Assembly: GCA_910583855.1 (NCBI GenBank)
Contig: CAJTYL010000007.1
Location: forward strand, 1-64,000
Direction of reading: 5' to 3'
Length of the DNA: 64,000 nucleotides
Source of the DNA: an uncultured Christensenella sp.
Lineage (GTDB): Bacteria > Bacillota > Clostridia > Christensenellales > Borkfalkiaceae
Below are positions 34,754-44,273 of this stretch, piece by piece. The notes beneath the pieces are model-generated. The model worked only from the letters and a program-made list of their open reading frames with translations, had not been told where the DNA came from and searched no databases. The position numbers and the translations under genes are program-made. Positions within the stretch are counted from its first letter, which is position 1; each line of letters begins with the position of its first letter.

Positions 34754-36655
34754 ATGGCAGAAGTAAGTTTAAAACACGTTTACAAGGTTTACCCTAACGG
34801 CACGAAAGCGGTAAACGATTTCAATATGGAGATAGCCGACAAGGAATTTATCGTTTTCGTCGGACCGTCTGGCTGCGGCAAGTCCACGACTCTCAGAATG
34901 ATAGCGGGGCTTGAAGACATATCGGCGGGCGAGCTTAAAATAGGCGAACTGATAGTCAACGATATGGAGCCTAAGGACAGGGATATAGCTATGGTGTTCC
35001 AGAACTACGCGCTGTACCCCCATATGACCGTTTACGAAAATATAGCGTTCGGTCTGCGCTTACGCAAACTCCCCAAGGACGAAATTCACAAAAGAGTAGT
35101 GGAAGCGGCTGAAATTTTGGGGATTACCGAGTATCTCAATAAAAAGCCCAAAGAGATGTCGGGCGGACAAAGACAAAGGGTTGCGTTGGGTCGCGCGATA
35201 GTCCGCGAGCCCAAGGTTATGCTTTTGGACGAACCTCTTTCCAATCTGGACGCAAAGCTCAGAACGCAGATGAGGGCGGAAATTTCAAAGCTGCATACTA
35301 AATTGCAGACGACTTTCATTTACGTTACGCACGACCAGGTTGAAGCTATGACCATGGGCACGAGAATAGTCGTAATGCGGGACGGTTTCGTTCAACAAAT
35401 AGATACGCCTAAAAACTTGTATAACTATCCCGAAAACAAATTCGTTGCAAGCTTTATAGGAACGCCCCAGATGAACTTTTTTGAAGGGACTCTTTTAAAA
35501 AACGGCGAAGAAGTAATTATAAAGCTTGACGGTTCTGACGTGCAAATCACCGTACCTTTCTCTATGCTTTACAAGGTCAACCACAGCTATTTGGACGGAA
35601 AGACCAAAATATACGTAGGGTTGCGCGCCGAGGACGTTTCGATTGCGCAAGAAAACGAGAAAGGCGGTAACGCGGTAATAAAGGTAGCCGTTTCGCACAA
35701 GGAAGAACTCGGAAACGAAACGCTTATTTACGGCGATATCAATTTAAACGGTGACAGCGGCAACCCAAGCCCTACTAAAATTATTTTAAAGGATAGCAGC
35801 GGAAGGGAAATAACGGCGGGCGACGTAATCGACGTAGCTTTAAAACTCGACAAGGTTCACCTGTTCGATAAGGAGACGGAGCGTTCCGTACTGCCCCGTA
35901 TTCCCGGGTACAATTATCTCGATTGCGAAGTTAAAGACGGCAAACTGAAATTTTTCGGGGCGGAGCTTGTTATGCCCGAAGCCGCAAAGTGCGCGGACGG
36001 TAAATACGAACTGCTTATTCCCACCGATGCAATAACGTTCGACGGAAATATTAAAGCGGCGGTGGCTTCCTTAGAAAATATAAACGGCGTAAAGCTGCTT
36101 GCTTTAACGCTCGGCGGCAAGCGGTTGTATGCAGTAAATCAGGAATACGCAGGGGGCGACGCGGTAAATATAGGCGTGGATTTCAAAAAAATCACTTTAA
36201 CTTCCGACGGGATAACAATGCATTCGCCGATGCCCGATATAAACGGTATCAACTGCAAATTCGCAAAGCGCAAGAGCTTTGAAACCGAAGAAGTAAACGG
36301 AAAGACCAAACGCAGAAAGAAGGTTTGCTTCGGGTATGATATAGAAGGGAATTTCTTTGAAGTTTCAGACGCGGTTGCACAGAAAATCTTTGCGGCGTTA
36401 GGCATTAAAAAAGCGTTTACTTCTTCGCTCAAATTAGAATTCGTGGTTTCCGGTTTTACCGTCGGAGAAAGCGGTATAGAGGCAACAGTTGAAGAAATGC
36501 TTGATTACGGCAAGGAAAAATTTATAAAATGCAAGATAGGCGCGGATAGCGTCTACGTAAAGACCGATAAAGATTACGACGGTGTTATCCGCCTTTTGCC
36601 AGATTTTGAAAAGGCTTGGGTCGTGGATACGGAAAAAGACATAAAAATAATCTGA
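34754..36655 (+). CDS. Sugar-importer ATPase, MalK/MsmK type with long extension
   Basis: This 633-residue protein has Walker A GPSGCGKST at 37-45, signature MSGGQRQRVALGRA and LLLDEPLSNLDAKLR-like Walker B, then a TOBE-type regulatory domain to about residue 380. A further 250 residues follow that ordinary MalK/MsmX proteins of about 365-380 lack. They look like additional TOBE-like beta domains (TMHSPMPDINGINCKF, then a repeat-like SGIEATVEEMLDYG). The gene completes the importer set. The extension could bind sugar, a regulatory enzyme or both. Confidence 0.9.
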   Translation: MAEVSLKHVYKVYPNGTKAVNDFNMEIADKEFIVFVGPSGCGKSTTLRMIAGLEDISAGELKIGELIVNDMEPKDRDIAMVFQNYALYPHMTVYENIAFGLRLRKLPKDEIHKRVVEAAEILGITEYLNKKPKEMSGGQRQRVALGRAIVREPKVMLLDEPLSNLDAKLRTQMRAEISKLHTKLQTTFIYVTHDQVEAMTMGTRIVVMRDGFVQQIDTPKNLYNYPENKFVASFIGTPQMNFFEGTLLKNGEEVIIKLDGSDVQITVPFSMLYKVNHSYLDGKTKIYVGLRAEDVSIAQENEKGGNAVIKVAVSHKEELGNETLIYGDINLNGDSGNPSPTKIILKDSSGREITAGDVIDVALKLDKVHLFDKETERSVLPRIPGYNYLDCEVKDGKLKFFGAELVMPEAAKCADGKYELLIPTDAITFDGNIKAAVASLENINGVKLLALTLGGKRLYAVNQEYAGGDAVNIGVDFKKITLTSDGITMHSPMPDINGINCKFAKRKSFETEEVNGKTKRRKKVCFGYDIEGNFFEVSDAVAQKIFAALGIKKAFTSSLKLEFVVSGFTVGESGIEATVEEMLDYGKEKFIKCKIGADSVYVKTDKDYDGVIRLLPDFEKAWVVDTEKDIKII

Positions 36656-36660
36656 TACAT

Positions 36661-38913
36661 ATGGACAAGAAACAGTTTACCGAAAGATTGAAAAAAATAG
36701 ACGTCAAAAATAAAGGCGTTATAAGTTTGTACAACGAGATTTCCGCGCTTGCCATGGAATTGGGACTTTCAAGTGCAGGAAAGGCTTCCGAACGCAACGC
36801 GTACTATCTGTCAATGGAATTTCTGATAGGGCGGAGTTTTTATAACAATCTTATGGAACTCGGCGTATTGGAGCAAACGTCGGAAATACTTGCGGAAAAG
36901 GGAATAGATATAAACGTGTTCGAAGAGATTGAGGACGCGGCTTTGGGCAACGGCGGACTCGGCAGGCTTGCCGCATGCTTTCTCGATTCCGCTGCAGGGT
37001 TGGGACTTCCTCTGCACGGCTATGGCATAAGGTACAAATACGGTCTGTTTAAACAGGCTATAAAAAACGGGTTTCAAATAGAACTTCCCGACGATTGGCA
37101 GCGCTTCGGCGACCCGTGGTCTGTCCGGCGCGAAAACGAAAAACGAACTGTAATTTTTGCGGATATGTCGGTTACGGCGGTGCCTTACGATATGCCTGTG
37201 TTCGGCAAACGCACAAACGTGCTTCGCTTATGGCAGGCGGAAGGCAGCGCGGAGGCGCAAAAGATAAGCGAATATCTTTACCCTGCGGACGATACCGAAG
37301 AGGGGAAAATTCTGCGCCTTAGGCAGGAATACTTTTTCTCTGCGGCAGCCGTGGGCGAACTTATAGAAAAACATATTAAAAAGCACGGCAGGAATTTTGA
37401 AAGCTTCCCGCAGTATAACGCAATTCAGTTGAACGATACTCATCCCGTGCTTTCGATAATAGAATTTATAAGGTTGCTTACCGCCGATTACAAGGTTAAC
37501 TTTTCGGACGCGCTTGAAATAGCAAAGAAAACTTTTTCTTATACGAACCACACGGTGTTGCCCGAGGCTTTGGAATGTTGGAACGCGGACATAGTCAAAA
37601 AAATTCTGCCAGACATATATGCTCTACTTATAAAAATTCATTTAAAGCAAAAGGACGAGTTGACGAGGCTTAACTGTACGCGTGAAGAGCTAGCTGATAT
37701 GGCTATATATACTTCCAACGGTTTTTCGATGGCAAATCTTGCCCTATACGTTGCCAAGACGGTAAACGGCGTTGCCAAGCTACATACCGAAATTTTAAAG
37801 CAAAATCTTTTTAAAACCGCCTATAAGTATTACCCCGGAAAGTTTCAGAACAAGACCAACGGAATAACCCAGCGCAGATGGCTTATGCTTTGTAACGGCG
37901 AGCTTAGCGTTCTTTTGGACGAAACGATAGGCACGGGTTGGCGCAGCGACGTGTCGGAGCTTGGCAAACTCAACGGTTATATCGGGCAAATTGCAGAGGA
38001 ATTCGTCGCGGTCAAAGCTGAGAAGAAAAAACAGCTCTTTAAATATATCAAACAGCGCGAGGGTGTGGATATTCCCGATAATTTTCTCGTGTATTCGCAG
38101 GTAAAAAGACTGCACGAGTACAAGCGCCAGCTTATGACGGCGTTTGCAATTCTTGAAATATATTACGGGCTTAAGGACGGGACGATAAAGAACTTTGCGC
38201 CTTCGGTGTTTATTTTTGGCGCAAAGAGCGCGCCCGCCTATAAAAGGGCTAAGACGATAATAAAGTTTATCAACGAAATTGCCGCAATAGTCAACGAAGA
38301 CGAACAGACGAACGGCTTATTGAAAGTGGTGTTCGTGTGCAACTATAACGTTTCGTATGCAGAAAAGATAATTGCGGGTTCCGACGTATCGTTGCAGGTT
38401 TCCACCGCCGGACTTGAAGCAAGCGGCACGGGCAACATGAAGTTTATGATGAACGGGGCGGTTACGTGCGGAACTATGGACGGCGCAAATATAGAGATAG
38501 TCGAATACGCAGGGTTGGAAAATAACTACGTTTTCGGCGCAACGGTTGAAGATATTTCAAAATTAAAAAAAGAGGGTTACGAGCCCTTGAAATACCTTGC
38601 CGACCCTAAACACGGTAAAGCCGTGAAAACTCTTATAGACGGCACCTTTGAGGACGGCGGAACGGGAAGCTTCAAAGAATTATACGACAGCCTGACCGTC
38701 GGCGCAAGTTGGCACAAAGCGGACAACTACTTCGTTTTGTACGATTTGGAAAGCTATGTAAACGCCCTTTTAAAAATCAACGGGGACTACAAAGATAAAA
38801 ACTCGTTTGCGGAAAAACAACTCAAAAACGTTGCAAATTCCGCGTACTTCTCGTCGGACAGAACCATAAAAGAATACGCCGACGAAATCTGGGAAATAAG
38901 CGACGCTTTCTAA
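36661..38913 (+). CDS. glgP: Glycogen/maltodextrin phosphorylase
   Basis: This 750-residue PLP enzyme releases glucose-1-phosphate from imported maltodextrins or glycogen. It shows ALGNGGLGRLAACFLDS near the N-terminus, KRLHEYKRQ, and the PLP lysine Lys594 in SGTGNMKFMMNGAVT. The ATG at 36661 lies 5 bp after the importer ATPase stop, although no clear ribosome site is seen; a longer frame would run into the previous gene. The length fits short bacterial members. A strong terminator closes the operon. Confidence 0.93.
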   Translation: MDKKQFTERLKKIDVKNKGVISLYNEISALAMELGLSSAGKASERNAYYLSMEFLIGRSFYNNLMELGVLEQTSEILAEKGIDINVFEEIEDAALGNGGLGRLAACFLDSAAGLGLPLHGYGIRYKYGLFKQAIKNGFQIELPDDWQRFGDPWSVRRENEKRTVIFADMSVTAVPYDMPVFGKRTNVLRLWQAEGSAEAQKISEYLYPADDTEEGKILRLRQEYFFSAAAVGELIEKHIKKHGRNFESFPQYNAIQLNDTHPVLSIIEFIRLLTADYKVNFSDALEIAKKTFSYTNHTVLPEALECWNADIVKKILPDIYALLIKIHLKQKDELTRLNCTREELADMAIYTSNGFSMANLALYVAKTVNGVAKLHTEILKQNLFKTAYKYYPGKFQNKTNGITQRRWLMLCNGELSVLLDETIGTGWRSDVSELGKLNGYIGQIAEEFVAVKAEKKKQLFKYIKQREGVDIPDNFLVYSQVKRLHEYKRQLMTAFAILEIYYGLKDGTIKNFAPSVFIFGAKSAPAYKRAKTIIKFINEIAAIVNEDEQTNGLLKVVFVCNYNVSYAEKIIAGSDVSLQVSTAGLEASGTGNMKFMMNGAVTCGTMDGANIEIVEYAGLENNYVFGATVEDISKLKKEGYEPLKYLADPKHGKAVKTLIDGTFEDGGTGSFKELYDSLTVGASWHKADNYFVLYDLESYVNALLKINGDYKDKNSFAEKQLKNVANSAYFSSDRTIKEYADEIWEISDAF

Positions 38914-38944
38914 AACGAGTAAAATTAATATTATATAATACGTC

Positions 38945-38979
38945 AAAGGCGGGCGGGAGATTTTCTCCCGCCCGCCTTT
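38945..38979. terminator. Terminator of the maltodextrin operon
   Basis: AAAGGCGGGCGGGAGA pairs with TCTCCCGCCCGCCTTT, a near-perfect 16-bp stem. Confidence 0.9.
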
Positions 38980-39022
38980 AAAACCGTCCGAGCGGTCGAA
39001 AAGAAGAATTTTTTCGATTTGC

Positions 39023-39051
39023 TTGAAATGGACCCTGTTACGTGATAAAAT
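39023..39051 (+). promoter_or_regulatory. Promoter of the alcohol dehydrogenase gene
   Basis: TTGAAA at 39023-39028 and TAAAAT at 39046-39051 are separated by 17 bp, about 70 bp before the ATG. Confidence 0.7.
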
Positions 39052-39121
39052 GGTGTATAGACAGATGAGTATGGCAAAAATTCGCCCATAAAATTTTAGA
39101 AAGTAAAAAGGAAAATTTAAT

Positions 39122-40288
39122 ATGTTAGGAAATTTCACATATTGCAACCCTACAAAGCTTTACTTCGGTAAAGACGCTTTGAACGGCTTGAACGAAGAAC
39201 TGCCCAAATACGGCAAAAACGTACTGCTCGTTTACGGCGGCGGCTCTATCAAAAAGAACGGCATTTATGATAAGGTAATCGCCATTTTGAAAGCCAACGG
39301 CAAAAACGTTTTCGAGGACGGCGGCGTTATGCCTAATCCTACGAACGTAAAACTGAACGAGGGTATCGAACGTGCAAGAGCGGCAAAAGCCGATTTGATA
39401 CTTGCCGTTGGCGGCGGCAGCGTTTGCGACTACGCAAAAGCCGTTTCCGTTTCGGTGAACTGCAAGGACGACGCCTGGGATAAATACTTTATCCGCTTTG
39501 AGGACGTAACATGCGATATAATCCCCGTCGGCTGCGTTCTTACTATGGTTGGAACAGGAAGCGAAATGAACGGCGGCTCAGTCATTACCAACCACGAACA
39601 AAAACTCAAAATAGGTCACGTTTTCGGCGATAATGTATTTCCTAAATTCTCGGTTTTAAATCCCGAATTTACCTTTACCCTTCCTAAATATCAAATGATT
39701 GCGGGCATATACGATATAATGTCGCACATTTTGGAACAGTATTTTTCGGGTACGGACGATAATACGAGCGATTATATTTCAGAAGGACTTTTGCGCTCTC
39801 TTATTCACAGCGCGAACGTAGCCGTTGAAAATCCCACCGATTACGAAGCGCGTTCAAATATAATGTGGACGGCGACGTGGGCGCTCAATACTCTCGTTGC
39901 AAAGGGCAAAACTACAGACTGGATGGTGCATATGCTCGGTCAGGCGGTCGGCGCGTATACCGACGCAACGCACGGAATGACGCTTTCAGCCGTTTCTATT
40001 CCCTACTATAAATATATTTTACCGTACGGCACAACTAAATTCGCGCGTTTTGCCGTAAATGTCTGGGGCATTAACCCTGCGGGCAAGACCGAAAAGCAAA
40101 CCGCGTACGAAGGGCTTGACGCTATGGAAAAATGGATGAAGAAAATCGGGCTTGTAATGAATATAACCGAACTCGGCGCAACAAAAGAAATGCTTGACGG
40201 AATGGTAAAAAGTACGCTCGTTTACGGCGGCGGCTATAAAGTATTTGACGAAAAAGATATACGCGCCGTACTTAAGGCAAGCTTTTAA
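39122..40288 (+). CDS. Iron-dependent alcohol dehydrogenase (BdhA type)
   Basis: This 388-residue enzyme belongs to the Fe-ADH family. It has the GGGS nucleotide loops (VYGGGSIKKNG, LAVGGGSVCDYAK), TMVGTGSEMNGGSV, and metal ligands in YDIMSHILEQY, DWMVHMLGQ and DATHGM. The closest pattern is the NADPH-dependent butanol dehydrogenases of clostridia. It would regenerate NAD(P)+ by reducing aldehydes in fermentation. AAGGAAAA precedes the ATG. Confidence 0.92.
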   Translation: MLGNFTYCNPTKLYFGKDALNGLNEELPKYGKNVLLVYGGGSIKKNGIYDKVIAILKANGKNVFEDGGVMPNPTNVKLNEGIERARAAKADLILAVGGGSVCDYAKAVSVSVNCKDDAWDKYFIRFEDVTCDIIPVGCVLTMVGTGSEMNGGSVITNHEQKLKIGHVFGDNVFPKFSVLNPEFTFTLPKYQMIAGIYDIMSHILEQYFSGTDDNTSDYISEGLLRSLIHSANVAVENPTDYEARSNIMWTATWALNTLVAKGKTTDWMVHMLGQAVGAYTDATHGMTLSAVSIPYYKYILPYGTTKFARFAVNVWGINPAGKTEKQTAYEGLDAMEKWMKKIGLVMNITELGATKEMLDGMVKSTLVYGGGYKVFDEKDIRAVLKASF

Positions 40289-40320
40289 ATACATTAATAC
40301 GACGGAGAAGGAGCGATTAG

Positions 40321-40854
40321 ATGAACATCTGGCACGATTTGGAAAAAAACAGGATAACCGAAAACAAGTTTGAAGCGCTTATCGAAATTCCCAAGGGCAG
40401 CAAGGCGAAGTACGAGTTGGATAAAGATACGGGGCTTCTGCGCCTTGACAGGGTGCTTTATACTTCAACCGTTTACCCTGCAAATTACGGGTTTATACCC
40501 CGCACTCTTGCCGACGACGGCGACCCGCTCGACGTGCTGGTTCTTTGCAACGAGCCAATATTCCCGATGACGCTCGTTACCTGTATGCCCATAGGCGTTA
40601 TAAAGATGATTGACGGTGGCGAGCTTGATGAAAAGATTATTGCCGTTCCGCTGAACGACCCCAACTATAAACACTATTACGATATAAAAGAGCTACCCCA
40701 ACATATTTTTGACGAGATGATGCACTTCTTCGAGGTGTATAAAATGCTTGAGCACAAGACCACGACGGTAAAGGAGATTTGCCACAAGTATGAAGCAATC
40801 GAAATAATCAGAAAATGTCTTGAAGCGTATAACGGGCAATATAGCAAAAAGTAA
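40321..40854 (+). CDS. ppa: Inorganic pyrophosphatase, family I
   Basis: This 177-residue enzyme hydrolyses pyrophosphate. DGDPLDVLVL is the family I signature with its metal-binding Asp residues, and YPANYGFIPRTLADDGDP precedes it. GGAGAAGGAG lies before the ATG. It ends 10 bp before the malic enzyme start. Confidence 0.95.
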   Translation: MNIWHDLEKNRITENKFEALIEIPKGSKAKYELDKDTGLLRLDRVLYTSTVYPANYGFIPRTLADDGDPLDVLVLCNEPIFPMTLVTCMPIGVIKMIDGGELDEKIIAVPLNDPNYKHYYDIKELPQHIFDEMMHFFEVYKMLEHKTTTVKEICHKYEAIEIIRKCLEAYNGQYSKK

Positions 40855-40864
40855 AAGGAAGCGT

Positions 40865-42040
40865 ATGAATTACAGATTAGTTTCATTAAAAAAACATAGC
40901 GAGTGGAAAGGCAAAATAGAAACGGTTTGCCGCGTGCCCGTAGACGGCAGAGATGCGCTGTCGCTTGCTTATACCCCCGGCGTTGCCGAGCCGTGTATGG
41001 CAATTCACGATGACGTGGAAAAGTCGTTCGAGCTTACGCGCCGTTGGAATACCGTTCCGGTAATAACCGACGGCACCGCAGTGTTGGGCTTGGGGGATAT
41101 AGGACCCGAAGCGGGTATGCCGGTTATGGAAGGCAAGTGCGCGCTTTTTAAAGCGTACGGCGACGTCGACGCATACCCCATATGTCTTAGAACCAAGGAT
41201 ACGGAAGAAATAATTAAGACCGTAAAAATTATGGCGGGCTCTTTCGGCGGAATAAACTTAGAGGACATTTCCGCGCCACGTTGCTTCGAGATTGAAACGC
41301 GGCTTAAAGCCGAGCTCGATATTCCCGTTTTTCACGACGACCAGCACGGCACGGCGATAGTTTCGGCGGCTGCGTTAATAAACGCTTTGAAGCTTGCAAA
41401 TAAACAGATTGACGGAATCAAACTCGTAATAAACGGCGCGGGCGCGGCTGGCATAGCGATTGCGAAATTCCTTTTAAAGCTCGGCGTAAAGAATATAACG
41501 ATGTGCGACAAAAAGGGGATAATTTGCAAGGGCGCGGATTGGCTTAATTCCGCCCAAAATGAGGTTGCGGAAATAACCAACCTTAAGCGCATAAACGGCA
41601 CGCTTGCGGACGCAATGAAGGGCGCGGACGTTTTTATAGGCGTATCGGGTCCCCGTTGCGTAACGAAAGATATGGTAAGTTCTATGGCGCCGAAATCCAT
41701 TCTGTTTACCTGTGCTAACCCCGTTCCCGAAATAGACCCCGCCGACGCAAAGGAGGCGGGCGCGTTCATCGTCGGTACTGGCTCTTCGGAATATCCCAAC
41801 CAGATAAACAACGTGCTGGTTTTCCCCGGGCTTTTCCGCGGCGCGCTGGACGTAAGGGCAAGGACGGTCAACACCGAGATGATGATTGCTGCGGCAAAGG
41901 GAATAGCGGGCTACGTTTCGGAAGAGGAGCTTTCCCGTGACTATATCCTACCCTATGCCTACGATAAAAACGCGCACGCATCGGTTGCAAAGGCGGTTGC
42001 GGAGGCGGCTGTCAATACGGGCGTTTCAAAAATAAAATAA
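40865..42040 (+). CDS. Malic enzyme, NAD(P)-dependent
   Basis: This 391-residue enzyme oxidatively decarboxylates malate to pyruvate. YTPGVAEPC, FHDDQHGTAIV and the dinucleotide-binding VINGAGAAGIAI are the family motifs. The start MNYRLVSLKKH follows AAAAGGAAG, and an extension into the pyrophosphatase gene is rejected. Likely co-transcribed with ppa. Cofactor preference cannot be read. Confidence 0.93.
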   Translation: MNYRLVSLKKHSEWKGKIETVCRVPVDGRDALSLAYTPGVAEPCMAIHDDVEKSFELTRRWNTVPVITDGTAVLGLGDIGPEAGMPVMEGKCALFKAYGDVDAYPICLRTKDTEEIIKTVKIMAGSFGGINLEDISAPRCFEIETRLKAELDIPVFHDDQHGTAIVSAAALINALKLANKQIDGIKLVINGAGAAGIAIAKFLLKLGVKNITMCDKKGIICKGADWLNSAQNEVAEITNLKRINGTLADAMKGADVFIGVSGPRCVTKDMVSSMAPKSILFTCANPVPEIDPADAKEAGAFIVGTGSSEYPNQINNVLVFPGLFRGALDVRARTVNTEMMIAAAKGIAGYVSEEELSRDYILPYAYDKNAHASVAKAVAEAAVNTGVSKIK

Positions 42041-42123
42041 AAATTTTCTATCGCTATGCCGCCGATAGGACGGACGGGAAATCCCGAGCGGGTGATATTT
42101 TTGTGAAATTATCAAAAACGGTC

Positions 42124-42152
42124 TTGCAAATTCGTTTAGCCGGTGCTATCAT
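42124..42152 (+). promoter_or_regulatory. Promoter of the DegV gene
   Basis: TTGCAA at 42124-42129 and TATCAT at 42147-42152 have a 17-bp spacer, 17 bp before the ATG. Confidence 0.65.
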
Positions 42153-42168
42153 AGCCTAAAGGTTTTTT

Positions 42169-43014
42169 ATGAAAATTAGAATTACTTCGGATTCCACTTG
42201 CGATTTAAGTCCTCAGCAGATTGAAAAAAACGGTATCGGCATATTCCGCCTGACGGTGATTTTAGGCGACAAAAGTTATAGGGACGGGGGAATTTTACCC
42301 GAAGATATTTTTGAATTCGTCAAAACCTCCGGCGCGTTGCCCAAGACCGCCGCAGGGACGCCGGAAGAATACGCGGAGTTTTTTGCGGAAAACGTAAAGG
42401 GCTATGACGCGCTTATACACTTCAATATATCTTCTCAAGCTTCGTCGTCCTATTCCGCAGCCTGCAAGGCGGCGGAGAGCTTCGGCGGAATAGTATCCGT
42501 TATCGACAGTAAGGCGCTTTCAACGGGACAGGGTTTGCTCGTATTAAAGGCTTGCGACTTGGTTCGTGAAGGGCGCACTGCGGAGGAAATCGTCAATACG
42601 GTTAACGGCTTGCGTGCAAAGGTCAACACTTCGTTCGTGCCCGACGCATTGGACTATCTTCACAAAGGAGGAAGATGCTCGCTCGCTGCGCTTCTCGGCG
42701 CAAAGGTCCTAAAGCTACACCCTATGATTTGCGAAGACGCGGAAGGTCGGCTTTTCGCAAAAAAGAAATATATGGGCAATATGTCAAGGTGCATACGCGC
42801 TTATATCGAAGATTTAAAGACGCAGTACCCTAAATACGACGGGACGAGGTGTTTTATAACCCACAGCTCGGCGGATAAAGAGCTCGTGGACCTTGCCGTG
42901 CAGTTGGTTGCGCATAACTTTGATTTCAAAGAGGTTTGCGAAACCGTAGCCGGCAGTATCGTAACGAGCCATTGCGGCAGAAACACCTTGGGCGTACTGT
43001 TTATAAGCGAATAA
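42169..43014 (+). CDS. DegV-family fatty-acid-binding protein
   Basis: This 281-residue DegV protein opens with ITSDSTCDLS and has ISSQASSSYSAA and the DSKALSTGQG loop that contact bound fatty acid. In Bacillota these proteins (FakB) present fatty acids to the kinase FakA. No kinase gene is adjacent. The gene stands alone between a promoter and a strong terminator. Confidence 0.93.
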   Translation: MKIRITSDSTCDLSPQQIEKNGIGIFRLTVILGDKSYRDGGILPEDIFEFVKTSGALPKTAAGTPEEYAEFFAENVKGYDALIHFNISSQASSSYSAACKAAESFGGIVSVIDSKALSTGQGLLVLKACDLVREGRTAEEIVNTVNGLRAKVNTSFVPDALDYLHKGGRCSLAALLGAKVLKLHPMICEDAEGRLFAKKKYMGNMSRCIRAYIEDLKTQYPKYDGTRCFITHSSADKELVDLAVQLVAHNFDFKEVCETVAGSIVTSHCGRNTLGVLFISE

Positions 43015-43028
43015 AGTTCAATAAATTT

Positions 43029-43064
43029 AAAGCCGTCCGCGCTTTTAAAAGCGCGGACGGCTTT
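43029..43064. terminator. Terminator after DegV gene, perfect palindrome
   Basis: AAAGCCGTCCGCGCTTTT pairs with AAAAGCGCGGACGGCTTT. It would work on both strands. Confidence 0.9.
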
Positions 43065-43065
43065 C

Positions 43066-43260
43066 GTTGGTTTGCCCGCCGTATGCTGAATGGAACGCTT
43101 ACGCGTTTTGCCGCGCTTGCGCCGTACGCAGGCATATTTGCGGCGTTCTCGTCTTATACTTGGATAAGCGGCGGTTGCTATCTTCTTTTGTGACTGCTCT
43201 CTATTTGTTGGGCATTCCCCATAAAGCATAAGATAAGGAAGTTTCGCAAAGGTAAATAAA
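43066..43260. other. GC-rich non-coding stretch, possible small RNA
   Basis: About 195 bp lie between two strong palindromic terminators (43029 and 43273) and hold no convincing gene. The sequence is GC-rich and has many short complementary segments (CTTAT/ATAAG around 43151-43168, and GCGCAAGCGC-like blocks). On the minus strand a TTTACC/TCTTAT pair precedes a possible transcript of about 190 nt that would end at the 43029 palindrome. Size would suit 6S RNA, but I could not match that RNA's fold. Confidence 0.35.
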
Positions 43261-43272
43261 CGATAAAATCGT

Positions 43273-43304
43273 AAACGCCCGCGAATAATAATTCGCGGGC
43301 GTTT
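43273..43304. terminator. Terminator bordering the restriction-modification cassette
   Basis: AAACGCCCGCGAAT pairs with ATTCGCGGGCGTTT around AATA, with Ts beyond. It lies 15 bp from the end of the specificity gene. Confidence 0.88.
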
Positions 43305-43319
43305 TCTTTATTTCAAAAT

Positions 43320-44273
43320 TCAAATTCTGTCTGAATATTGGAGTGATTTTATATAATTTTCCATATATTTCCAATCGGGTTGGTTACCTGTTACGGGTAG
43401 CGATATTATTTCGTTAATAAATTTTTGTTTTTGGATTGGTCTGTTATATGAATGTTTTCCTTGAATAAGTTTTTTAAGACAGCTTATTATAAACAATGAA
43501 TTGTACTTGTTAAGATTAACATTTCGTAAATTTAATATATTCTGGCTGGCGACAAATTCATTTTCTTGCCAAAAAGGAGAAAAACTGCCTACCATTCCGA
43601 TCGTTATACATTTTCCTTTAGTAAAAGTTTCAGAATCTACAAATCCTTGTACGCCGTTATTATATGATGTTCTCCCTATAAATTTTGCCGTTCCCTTTTC
43701 AACATTTCCGAAATCTTCACATTCACATATATCACAATCAAAAATATCTTTTATTAGAAATTGTTTCCAAGTATTAAAATTCAAGTCATTATTCTTATAA
43801 ACGATTTTAGTTGTTATATGTTTGTTTTTTAATTGACACATTTTTTCTTCAATGAAATTCCAGTCAATGTCACCGTTAAAGTTCACAGGTAACGGTATTT
43901 CAGTATCGTTCATTTTATCTAACGTCCATTTTCTGCCGTAAGAAAATTTATACTTATTTGCTTTAATAATTGTAATTAAGTATAAAGCAAAATTTTCATT
44001 TAATTCCATATCCTTTAAATACAAAACGTTTACGTCATCAGAAGCCCAAAAAGGTTTTATTTGATAAAAAGCCTCTCCAACGCTACCGTTATAATTTACG
44101 GTAATACAATTTGGAATAAATATAGCGTCCTGCCCTATTTTTTCACGTACTCCGTTATCGTCACTTATTGCTCCTATATAGTTTATATCTCCCTCAATCA
44201 TATCGGCTTTTGTAAGCCTTTTACCTTTATAAATATTAAAAACATCTTTCAACTTAAACATTTTAGTCTTCAT
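43320..44273 (-). CDS. Specificity subunit of BcgI-like restriction-modification system
   Basis: This 317-residue protein has two half-domains, each opening with a FKLKDVFNIYKGKRLT- or FLIKDIFDCD-like element and ending with a PLPV or SLPVTGNQPDW segment. This is the duplicated target-recognition pattern of HsdS and BcgB subunits. The ATG at 44273 overlaps the end of the upstream gene in the ATGA style, with GGTGAAG as ribosome site. It should set the DNA target of the partner nuclease-methylase. Base composition is clearly more AT-rich than the flanks. Confidence 0.85.
   Translation of the reverse strand: MKTKMFKLKDVFNIYKGKRLTKADMIEGDINYIGAISDDNGVREKIGQDAIFIPNCITVNYNGSVGEAFYQIKPFWASDDVNVLYLKDMELNENFALYLITIIKANKYKFSYGRKWTLDKMNDTEIPLPVNFNGDIDWNFIEEKMCQLKNKHITTKIVYKNNDLNFNTWKQFLIKDIFDCDICECEDFGNVEKGTAKFIGRTSYNNGVQGFVDSETFTKGKCITIGMVGSFSPFWQENEFVASQNILNLRNVNLNKYNSLFIISCLKKLIQGKHSYNRPIQKQKFINEIISLPVTGNQPDWKYMENYIKSLQYSDRI

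Noticed and set aside
43066..43260. 6S RNA or tmRNA call
   Set aside because: Size and terminator context fit 6S, but the central bubble and closing stem could not be shown; no tmRNA tag or tRNA-like ends are present.
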